A stretch of DNA of 64,000 nucleotides from Archangium violaceum Cb vi76. GTDB lineage: Bacteria; Myxococcota; Myxococcia; Myxococcales; Myxococcaceae. The DNA lies in assembly GCF_000733295.1 (NCBI RefSeq), contig NZ_JPMI01000165.1, forward strand, positions 231 to 64,230, given 5' to 3'. The position numbers and the translations under genes are program-made. Below, in pieces: positions 48,074 through 55,498 of the stretch; position 1 is the stretch's first letter, and each line of letters begins with the position of its first letter. Under the pieces are notes generated by a model. That model saw only the letters and a program-made list of their open reading frames with translations, had not been told where the DNA came from and did no database searches.

Positions 48074-49252
48074 TCAGTGCGGCGCTCCTTCCTCGACGAG
48101 GCACTGGTGGCGCTCTTCCTTGCCCAGCCAGATGCGGACGAAGTCCACCGCGCCCGAGGCGTAGAGCTTCTGGAAGTCCTGGTAGTCCTGCAGGAAGCGC
48201 GGATCCTGCGCGGCCATCTGCGCGAGCAGCGGCAGCGCCTGGGCTCCACCCGCGCGCACGGCGAAGCGGAAGATGGCCCAGCGCACGCACTCGTCCTGCT
48301 CGGCCGGGAAGGCGGTGCGGTAGGCCTCGAGCGCCTTCTCCGGCGTCTCGGTGACGGCGAGCCGGAAGGCCGCCATCTCGCGCACGTCGCGTTCCTTGTC
48401 CTTCCGCATGATGGTGCTCAGCCGCTCGATGGAGTCCCCGCCGATGATGGGGTTGGAGTAGGACGGCATCTCCAGCGCGAGCAGGCGCACGGCCATGTCC
48501 TCGGACTTCTCGCCGATGTCCATCAGCTCCTTCCAATACGGAGCGAAGTTGCCGGTGCGCTCGTAGTCCTCCTTCATCACCCGGCCGAGCGTGCGCGTGG
48601 CCACCCAGCCCGCCGAGTCCGTGGACACGTCCATCGCCACCGCCTTGAGCCGCTGGATGTTGGCCGCCGACAGGCTCTTCTGCGACTCGAGCGTGTCCAG
48701 CGCCGCGGCGCGGTTGACGAGCTGCGCGCCCGGGTCCTCGCCCATCTTCAGCAGGCGCTCCACCACCTTCGGATCATGCACGGCGGCGGCGTCCTTGAGC
48801 GCCTCCATGAACACGCCCAGCTCCGGCTGCTGCGACTTCTCCGCCCAGTCGAGCACCTGGAGGGCCCGGCGGGTGTCTCCGCCAATCAGCTCCGTGAGGC
48901 GCTCCTGGAGGTACTGCGCGAGCTCCCGGTCCCCCGCGCCCACGGCCGAGGCCAGCGCCTGGCGGAAGTTGTCGAGCGAGGTGTCCTTGTCGAACTCGCC
49001 CACCCCCTCCCAGCACCCCGGCATGGGCAGCACGTCTTCCTTCGGCGTGGCCTCCTGGGGTTGGCCAGAGCCCGCGGCGTTGGCGGAGCCGGTGGCGCCC
49101 CGTGCCTTCCCGGCGGACGCTTCCGGGGTGGCCACGGAGTCCGAGGCCCCCTCTCCCGCCGGACCGGAGCCGCGCGAGACCAGTGCCGCTCCGAGGACAA
49201 TGAGTAACAGTGCGCCGAACAGTGCGGCGGCCTTGATGGATGGACGTTGCAT
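48074..49252 (-). CDS. Membrane-anchored HEAT-repeat protein
   Basis: The product (392 aa) starts with a hydrophobic segment (AAALFGALLLIVLGAALVS) that should anchor it in the inner membrane, followed by about 60 Ser/Ala/Pro-rich residues and a helical HEAT-like region with repeats such as 'VVERLLKMGEDPGAQLVNRA' and 'DVREMAAFRLAVTETPEKAL'. It precedes the second exported HEAT-repeat gene. Translational coupling is suggested by the TGATG overlap with an in-frame codon of that gene. ATG 49252 is at the right place for the anchor, but there is no clear ribosome site. It diverges from the aminotransferase gene across 73 bases. Confidence 0.72.
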   Translation of the reverse strand: MQRPSIKAAALFGALLLIVLGAALVSRGSGPAGEGASDSVATPEASAGKARGATGSANAAGSGQPQEATPKEDVLPMPGCWEGVGEFDKDTSLDNFRQALASAVGAGDRELAQYLQERLTELIGGDTRRALQVLDWAEKSQQPELGVFMEALKDAAAVHDPKVVERLLKMGEDPGAQLVNRAAALDTLESQKSLSAANIQRLKAVAMDVSTDSAGWVATRTLGRVMKEDYERTGNFAPYWKELMDIGEKSEDMAVRLLALEMPSYSNPIIGGDSIERLSTIMRKDKERDVREMAAFRLAVTETPEKALEAYRTAFPAEQDECVRWAIFRFAVRAGGAQALPLLAQMAAQDPRFLQDYQDFQKLYASGAVDFVRIWLGKEERHQCLVEEGAPH

Positions 49253-49325
49253 GGTGTGAACGGGTATTCCTGGTATCACGAGAAATGATTGGACTTCAAG
49301 AATTTCTCAGGGAGTGAGGAGAGTC

Positions 49326-50474
49326 ATGCCGCGTCATCCCAGCTACGCCCCCTCGGTCTCGGGCATGTCGAGCTCGCTGTACTCCGCGCTGGCGGAGCGG
49401 CTGGCGAGCAGAACGGGAGAGGTGTACCCGCTGCACGTGGGGGACACGTGGATGGAGCCGCCCGAGGGCTGCCGGATGGAGGACTTCCGGGTGGCGGAGC
49501 ACCCCGGGATGCACCGCTACGCGCCGGTGCAGGGGATGCCGGGGCTGCTGGAGGCGATCGTCGAGCGGGTGCGGGCGAAGACGGGCGTGGCCACGGAGCG
49601 CTCACAGGTGCTCGTCACCACGGGGGCCACGGGCGCGCTGGGGGCGATCATCGGCGGGCTGGTGGCGCCGGGAGAGGAGGTGCTCCTCCTCGCGCCCTAC
49701 TGGCCGCTGATTTCCGGCATCGTCACGGCGTTCCACGGCAGGCCGGTGCCGGTGCCCTTCCTGGACTGTGACGGTCCGGAGGCGCTGGTGGCGGCGGTGC
49801 GCGAGCGGCTCACGGAGCGAAGCGTGGCGCTCTACCTCAACACGCCCAACAACCCCTCGGGGCGGGTGCTGCCGCGCGTGTGGGTGGAGGCGCTGGCGGA
49901 GCTGGCCCGGCGCGAGGGGCTGTGGCTGCTCTCGGACGAGGTGTACGAGGACTACGTGTACGAGGGCGAGCACACGTACGCGCGCGCGCTGGCGCCGGAG
50001 CGGACGCTCTCCTCGTATTCCTTCAGCAAGGGCTACGGCATGGCGGGCAACCGGTGTGGCTACGTGGTGGGGCCCGAGGACGCCGTGGCGCAGCTGCGCA
50101 AGGTGAGCACCCACTCCTTCTACAGTGCGCCGACGGCCGCGCAGTTGGCCGGGGAGCGCGTGTTGCGAGGGCCGGGGGAGGCCTGGGTGGCCATGGCCTC
50201 CGCGAGCTACCGCGACACGGGGAGGAAGGCGGCCGCGCGCCTGGGGGTTCCGCCTCCGGAGGGCAGCACCTTCCTCTTCCTGGACGTCTCCGCGCACCTG
50301 GACGAGCGGGGCCTGCCGGGGCTGCTGGAGCGGTGCGTCGAGCGCAACCTGCTGGTGTCCCCGGGGCCCAGCTTCGGACCGTTTCCCCACCACATCCGGC
50401 TGTGCTTCACCTGCTCGCCGCCCGAGGTGGTGCTGCGGGGGGTGGAGGTGCTGGCCGGGATTCTGCGCCGGTAG
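49326..50474 (+). CDS. PLP-dependent aminotransferase
   Basis: The product (382 aa) is a fold-type I aminotransferase of class I/II: 'YPLHVGDTWMEPPEGC', 'VLVTTGATGALGAIIGGLVAPG', 'YLNTPNNPSGRVLPR' (Asn-Pro-x-Gly), 'LLSDEVYEDYVYEG' (Asp-Glu-Val-Tyr), and the PLP lysine in 'YSFSKGYGMAGNRCGYVVG'. Start ATG 49326 with GGAG/GAGGAG sites upstream. A true terminator follows. No neighbouring pathway gene reveals the substrate; aspartate-like and branched-chain aminotransferases have the same overall look. Confidence 0.87.
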   Translation: MPRHPSYAPSVSGMSSSLYSALAERLASRTGEVYPLHVGDTWMEPPEGCRMEDFRVAEHPGMHRYAPVQGMPGLLEAIVERVRAKTGVATERSQVLVTTGATGALGAIIGGLVAPGEEVLLLAPYWPLISGIVTAFHGRPVPVPFLDCDGPEALVAAVRERLTERSVALYLNTPNNPSGRVLPRVWVEALAELARREGLWLLSDEVYEDYVYEGEHTYARALAPERTLSSYSFSKGYGMAGNRCGYVVGPEDAVAQLRKVSTHSFYSAPTAAQLAGERVLRGPGEAWVAMASASYRDTGRKAAARLGVPPPEGSTFLFLDVSAHLDERGLPGLLERCVERNLLVSPGPSFGPFPHHIRLCFTCSPPEVVLRGVEVLAGILRR

Positions 50475-50600
50475 ACGCAACTTTCCCGTACCCGTTTCCG
50501 AGAATTCCATCATGTCCATCCACCAGTACCGCGGCTGAGCGGAGCCGTGCCGAGCCAGGGGGGCACTCGAGGTGGCTCCCCGGGACCTGGATGGACGCGC

Positions 50601-50632
50601 GGTGCCGGTTACCACACCGGTACCGCGTTTTT
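50601..50632 (+). terminator. Rho-independent terminator downstream of the aminotransferase
   Basis: Stem GGTGCCGG/CCGGTACC (eight bases with one wobble), loop TTACCACA, then GCG and five T residues. It stands 126 bases after the aminotransferase stop codon, inside the toxin-tail-like fragment that follows. Confidence 0.75.
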
Positions 50633-50735
50633 CTTTGGCTGCGCCCGGCAATTGGAAGGCTACAAGTACCTCTCCAAGAGTTGCCGGGTCGTCCTCGTGA
50701 CACCGGATGGGCTCAAGCCTCTTGGGGGATAGTGG

Positions 50736-51786
50736 ATGCCGAAGGATTACCCACGTCTTCGCCTTCGTGGTGTTTCGCCAGCTTCCTGGCAGCTCCAGGG
50801 CGGAGGGCTACCGCGCCAGCGCCGGCAGTTGCTCGCGCGCGAGGTGTTCCGCATCGCCTTCTACATGCCGCATGACCACCCCGAGCTTTCCCCGGGCGTG
50901 ATCCACGCGATGGGACGTCTACATGCGCGCGGTGGGGGAGGGGCCCGGGACCATCCAGTTCGTCCACTACAACCATCACGAAGGTTCGCGATTGACGGTG
51001 GAGGAGTGGGGTCTGGTTCGCGGGCTGCTGGGGAATACGAAGCGCTGGTCCTTTCCCGCGGACTACAGTGAAACGGAGCAGGTCCAGATCGAGAAGAGAG
51101 GCTTCGAGAGGGGTCTTCTCCTCACGGGAGGTCCTGACGGCCGGAATGGCCATGAGCTCGAGTACAAGGCTCGCATTCCGTGGCGGCCCGCTCCCCAGGA
51201 GACGCTCGTGAGCGTGCTCACGGCGACGCTCCCCATGGAATATCTCGAGGAGCACGGGCCTGCCTGGGGGCGCCAATTGGCCCTCGACATGGCCACCCAG
51301 TTGCTCTTCGCCTCCGGGCATGCGGGTCTGGCGCTTCACCTCTATCGAGGTCTTCGGCTCACGGACGACACCTTTCGCGCCGAAGCCATGCGCTACCCTG
51401 GCATCGACCTTCGGGCTGCCTGGCGGCACGAAGAGCACGTGGGCCTTCGGGTGGATGGAGTCCACTGGCTCAACTTCCTGGGCTTCCCTGTGCTGACTCA
51501 GCTCGGCGGTGTTGGTGCCCTACGTTCCCGGCTGTGCTCAGCCGAGACCTCCGTGGTGGAGTTCGACGAGGAGCGCGTCGTTGTCTCGACAGGGGATCGG
51601 CCAGAGGCGGGGGAGCTCGCCACCGGAAAGACCCTTCCCGCATACCGCGAGCTCGCCCATGTGCTGGAGCCATGGCTTGAGCCGCTCTTCCTGCCGCGAA
51701 CGGCGCCTGTCGAGCAGCCCCGGTACTCGTCACTCCGTCTCACCGCGCACGAGGCACGGCGATGGTGGCGCCGCTTCCTCGATTGA
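50736..51786 (+). pseudogene. DUF3396 type VI immunity protein, frameshifted
   Basis: Two frames together form a DUF3396 family protein of about 350 aa. Frame 1 starts at ATG 50736 with GGGGGA upstream and gives 'MPKDYPRLRLRGVSPASWQL' and 'RIAFYMPHDHPELSPGVIHA', the conserved N-terminus. After 'AMGR' at about 50918 the homology moves to the +1 frame ('YMRAVGEGPGTIQFVHYN', then 'LPMEYLEEHGPAWGRQLALD', 'PGIDLRAAWRHEEHVGLRVD' and 'GVHWLNFLGFPVLTQLGG'). Deleting one base in 'cgtc' at 50916-50919 restores a single frame. DUF3396 proteins are antidotes of type VI effectors. The stop codon of a short Cys-containing fragment (50730-50732) lies three bases upstream, like the tail of a lost toxin gene. 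Confidence 0.8.
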
Positions 51787-51809
51787 GACTCCAGAGGAGT
51801 GATTCAGCT

Positions 51810-52622
51810 TCAGGGGAGGCGGAGCTCGAGCTGATGTCTCTTGCGGACCACGGTGGGGATGAAGTGGTCGAGCGCGTCGTGAGAAAGCCCGACGTATTCC
51901 TGACGCGGATTGAGCAAGGTCAGCAGCGCGCGCGACCACTCGCGGCGAGCATCTGCAATGCGGCCTTCTTGGAGGGCTGTTCGGATATCGTCGGTTCTCG
52001 GCTTGACGTTCCGCTCGACATAATCACCGTACAAGTCGAGCAGATCGGGCCGATCCAGCATGCAGACCTTGATGGTCACGGCTCCCTTGCGGCTTCCGTT
52101 GCGAGGTCGGGGATACCACTTGCCGGTTGTCGTGGGGCCGTGGGGCATCCGGACGAACTGGATGTGCTCGATGCCTGATTCCGTTGCGGGATCGATGAGC
52201 AGCGGTCGCTCCTGGCCCGGTGGATGTTGGCCTACCAGCAGCACCGCACTGCCTTCGGCGAGTGGGAACTTGTCGAGTTTGGCGGGCGCTTGATTGCAGT
52301 TGCGGCAGGAAAAGAGGAGGTTCTCCCACGTCCAGGTGAGCCACCAATATCCATGATCCACGCTGATGCCGGGTCGCCGGTCCGCTCGAGCCTTGGGCCG
52401 GAAGTGCTCGACGTCGTTACGCTTCGATTGTTCCCGGCTCTCGCAATAACAGCACTTGTAGCGCTGGGCGTTCCAGAGCGCTTGGTGGGCGATCTCGTAC
52501 TTCCTGCCGAGGTCTTCCTGGACTGGTCGGCGCGTGGCTGCGATGGTCTGGACTCTCTGGAGTTCGGTGGCCCTGGCGGCCGCGAGTTCCGCAGGTTCCA
52601 CGCCTCGATGGATGCGGATCAT
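51810..52622 (-). CDS. ptuB: HNH nuclease, PtuB component of Septu-type defence
   Basis: The product (270 aa) is an HNH endonuclease: a metal-binding 'CCYCE' (Cys-x2-Cys) near residue 58, 'DVEHFRPKARAD' with the catalytic-type His, and 'NLLFSCRNCNQAPAKLDKFP' with the second Cys pair. This arrangement is that of the TIGR02646 family found beside AAA ATPases. Its start overlaps the end of the ATPase gene (ATGA), so the two are translated together. The pairing is the Septu antiphage architecture, in which the nuclease acts after an ATPase sensor detects infection; what it cleaves here is unknown. Confidence 0.82.
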   Translation of the reverse strand: MIRIHRGVEPAELAAARATELQRVQTIAATRRPVQEDLGRKYEIAHQALWNAQRYKCCYCESREQSKRNDVEHFRPKARADRRPGISVDHGYWWLTWTWENLLFSCRNCNQAPAKLDKFPLAEGSAVLLVGQHPPGQERPLLIDPATESGIEHIQFVRMPHGPTTTGKWYPRPRNGSRKGAVTIKVCMLDRPDLLDLYGDYVERNVKPRTDDIRTALQEGRIADARREWSRALLTLLNPRQEYVGLSHDALDHFIPTVVRKRHQLELRLP

Positions 52623-53971
52623 GACGGCTCTTCACTCACGGTCGTCTGCTCCGGTGGTTCCTGGATGCGCGGGACGGGTTCCCATCCGGGGTCGACGCCC
52701 GCTGCGGCGAGGCGCTCCCGGATGTCGCGCATCTCCTTGTCTTCCTCGTCGCTCCGGAGGGGGTCCGCGATAAGGAAGCTGTAGCGCTGGAGATCCTTGC
52801 CGAGGTCTGTGGGGTGGAGCCGATCGATGCCGAAGAAGGTTCGGTAGATCTCACTGCCCGTGAGCAGGGAGGGAGACTCCGGGCTTTCGTGGGCGATGAC
52901 GTTGCCCTCCTTGTCGGTGCCCAGGATGACAACCTCTTCGCGGGACAGTCCGGGCAGGATCATGGGCGAGTGCGTCGTCACGATGAACTGGAGTTTGGGG
53001 AAGACTCGCTTGAGGGTGGGGATGAGGCCGAGCTGCCACTTGGGGTGCAGGTGCAGATCAATCTCGTCGATGAGCACCAGCCCCTCCATCTCGGAGAGCG
53101 GGATGGGTCCACCGTTCTCCCAGAACATCTGGCCGATGATGTCGGCGACCCAGGCGATGGTGCTCTGGTATCCCTGCGAGAGCCAGGTGGCAGGTAGCCT
53201 CAATGTCTCAGTGCCGACCTTGAGTTCGAAACTGTGTTTCTCGACAAGGTCGCTTGGAGACTTCGTTTCGCCACTTCCTTTCAGGTCGATGTCCGTGGCG
53301 CGTGGGAGGAGTTGGCTGTCCACAAGCGCAGCGCGCAGTGCTCGCGAGAACTCACTGGGGTTATCGAGCAAATCCGCGAAGCCAGTCCCGATGATTCGGC
53401 CGCGGTCGAACAGCGAGTTGAGCCTACTCAGGATGGGATCCTCTGCTTTGTCACTCGCAAAGGGACGTGGCAGCAATCGAGATGTTCCGTAGCCCGCTAT
53501 GAACCAACGCGGCAGATTGCGTGCTCGCGCGTCCTCGATAGGATCTGATCCACCTGGGCCCTTGTTCCCGAGTTCAGTATTGATCTTCCGATAATAGGAA
53601 GAGCCCCTGATGACATGGTGTCTAGGGAAAATTCTTAGACTCGAAATAATGGTGGGAGTGTCAACGAGCCGCTCGTTCAGCCCTGGGTATATCCGTTGTG
53701 AATGTTGAGCTGAGCCGAAGGTGAATTCGGCAAAAATATTCGTGGCCTCATCTGATCTCCGATCATGCAATGAGGGTACATCCGCGAGTTGATTGGCCCG
53801 TAGAAAGCCACTCGCCGCCAGCGCGATGGCTTGCAGGATGCTCGTCTTGCAGAGCCCGTTCTCGCCGATGAAAACTGTCCACATTCGCGGCCGACCTTGC
53901 TCGTCCCGAATCGAGAGGCGGAAGTCGCGCAGCAACTTGAGGCCGGAGATGTTGATGTCGAGGAGGTACAT
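52619..53971 (-). CDS. ptuA: AAA ATPase, PtuA component of Septu-type defence
   Basis: The product (450 aa) is an SMC/OLD-like ABC-type ATPase. Walker A is 'VFIGENGLCKTSILQAIAL' (residues ~34-52), Walker B 'GLVLIDEIDLHLHPKWQL', and the following 'VTTHSPMILPGL' is the switch/His motif. The 'LSQGYQSTIAWVADI' segment is the ABC signature-like motif. The first Gly of the canonical GK(T/S) triplet in the P-loop is replaced by Cys (GENGLCKT). The gene is the first of a two-gene unit with ptuB. Local base composition from about 53,550 to 53,720 is clearly more AT-rich than the surroundings, consistent with transfer from elsewhere. Confidence 0.82.
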   Translation of the reverse strand: MYLLDINISGLKLLRDFRLSIRDEQGRPRMWTVFIGENGLCKTSILQAIALAASGFLRANQLADVPSLHDRRSDEATNIFAEFTFGSAQHSQRIYPGLNERLVDTPTIISSLRIFPRHHVIRGSSYYRKINTELGNKGPGGSDPIEDARARNLPRWFIAGYGTSRLLPRPFASDKAEDPILSRLNSLFDRGRIIGTGFADLLDNPSEFSRALRAALVDSQLLPRATDIDLKGSGETKSPSDLVEKHSFELKVGTETLRLPATWLSQGYQSTIAWVADIIGQMFWENGGPIPLSEMEGLVLIDEIDLHLHPKWQLGLIPTLKRVFPKLQFIVTTHSPMILPGLSREEVVILGTDKEGNVIAHESPESPSLLTGSEIYRTFFGIDRLHPTDLGKDLQRYSFLIADPLRSDEEDKEMRDIRERLAAAGVDPGWEPVPRIQEPPEQTTVSEEPS

Positions 53972-54092
53972 GATGTCCCGAGCCGGACCGGAAGGGCCGC
54001 ACTCTCTCGGGGCATCATAGCCACGGCATGCTCACGGAGCGCCGATATCCGACACCGGACTGGAGCGGCGACGGACGGGTAGGGCGGGGAAG

Positions 54093-54126
54093 ACCCTCAC
54101 CCTGGCCCTCTCCCAGAGGGAGAGGG
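54093..54126. repeat. REP-like palindromic repeat, copy 4
   Basis: ACCCTCACCC block followed by CCCTCTCCC/GGGAGAGGG, same orientation as the copy at 51. It lies between the Septu pair and the ClpX-like gene. Confidence 0.8.
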
Positions 54127-54170
54127 GATGCCGGCCCTGGACTCCGTGCCTGCTCGAGCGCCGGGCCCGC

Positions 54171-55313
54171 TCAGTCCGTGACGGTGCGCACCTGCTCGCC
54201 GTCGAGCACCAGGCGCACGGTGGACACCTCCGGCTCGCCGAAGTGGTCGTACGCGGCGCGCTCCAACTGTGGCACCAGGGCGGCGCGCAGACCACGGGCT
54301 CCCGTCTCGCGCTTGAGCGCCCGCGCCACCACCCACTCGCGCACGGCCGGCTCCACCACCAGCGTCAGCCCCTCGTGGGCGAACTCGCGCTCATACGCGC
54401 GCAGCACGTTGTCCTCGAGGATGTTTCCCAGCGTCTTCGCGTCCAGCGGCGAGAAGGAGACGATGCGGCTGAACCGCCCAATCAGCTCCGGAATGAAGCC
54501 GTAGCGCGCGAAGGCCGTCGTCTGCTCGAGCTGATCGTCCGTCACCTTCTCCGCGATGGCCGTCTCGCGCTTGCCCGTCTCGCGCCCGAAGCCCATCCGC
54601 TCCTTGTGGCCGCCCAGCTCCTCCGCCGTGTGCTTCAGGCCGCTGAAGGCCCCGCAGGCGATGAAGGTCAGCGCCGACAGCTCCAACGGCATGGGCGGCG
54701 TGCGGCTGGTGAAGCCGAAGTCCGGTGGGAAGTCCGCCCGCGGCGCGCTCAACAGGTTGAGCAGGCTGCGCTGCACGCCAAATCCGCTCACGTCCTTGGT
54801 GGTCTGCTGTCCGGCGAAGCGGGCATCGGAGCGGCTGGTGGCGAGCTTGTCGAACTCGTCCATGCAGATGGCCCCGCAGGCCGCCCACGCCGCGTCCCCT
54901 CCCGCCGCCTCGTACAGGCGCGAGAGCATCGTCGTCACGTCGTCGCCCACGTAGCCCGTCTCGGAGAACTGCGTGGCGTCCACGATGACGGTGGGCACCC
55001 CCAGAATCTCCTTGAAGAGCAGCTCCACCAGGAACGTCTTCCCGCTGCCCGTGGGCCCCAGGAACAGACAGTTCTCCCGCGTCCCCGGTTCGGGGGCGAG
55101 CCCCTCCAGGTGGATGCGCCGCAGCCGCTGCAGGTGCCGGTAGGTGAGCACCGACGCCGCGCGCCGGGCCTCCTGCTGGCCCCTGTAGCCCAGCTCGGAG
55201 AGACGTTGGTCGATCTCACGGGGAGAGAGCACCTCCAACGCGGCGACGCGCTCGCGAACGGAGTCGCTGCGCTCGAAGGGGAGGGCCTGCAGGTGGTCGG
55301 GACGTGGGCTCAT
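54171..55313 (-). CDS. ClpX-like AAA+ ATPase lacking a zinc-finger domain
   Basis: The product (380 aa) is a Clp/HslU-class unfoldase-like ATPase. Walker A is 'LGPTGSGKTFLVELLF' at about 85, Walker B 'AICMDEFDKLAT' at about 150, and the sensor region 'YGFIPELIGRFSRIVSFSPL' with 'RALKRETGARGLRAAL' (sensor 2 Arg) is near-canonical ClpX. ClpX normally starts with a Cys4 zinc domain of ~60 residues; here it is absent and the first 80 residues are a helical Arg/Glu-rich segment. The IGF-type loop needed to dock ClpP is not obvious. It may therefore work alone or with another partner. Start ATG 55313 without a strong ribosome site. Confidence 0.8.
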   Translation of the reverse strand: MSPRPDHLQALPFERSDSVRERVAALEVLSPREIDQRLSELGYRGQQEARRAASVLTYRHLQRLRRIHLEGLAPEPGTRENCLFLGPTGSGKTFLVELLFKEILGVPTVIVDATQFSETGYVGDDVTTMLSRLYEAAGGDAAWAACGAICMDEFDKLATSRSDARFAGQQTTKDVSGFGVQRSLLNLLSAPRADFPPDFGFTSRTPPMPLELSALTFIACGAFSGLKHTAEELGGHKERMGFGRETGKRETAIAEKVTDDQLEQTTAFARYGFIPELIGRFSRIVSFSPLDAKTLGNILEDNVLRAYEREFAHEGLTLVVEPAVREWVVARALKRETGARGLRAALVPQLERAAYDHFGEPEVSTVRLVLDGEQVRTVTD

Positions 55314-55498
55314 GGAATGGACGGCATCTTTCCGGTTCGGGACAGCACTGGACAAGCGTTGCCTGCTCTCCACGCCAGTGCCCGCCCGCTCTCGGAGGGG
55401 GCATCCAACGCCCGAGGCGGGCCACCAGTGAACATCTCTACCCCCTATTGCCCCACGAGACACCTCTCTCTGGCGTGAGGGTGGATAAGTAGGGGGGC

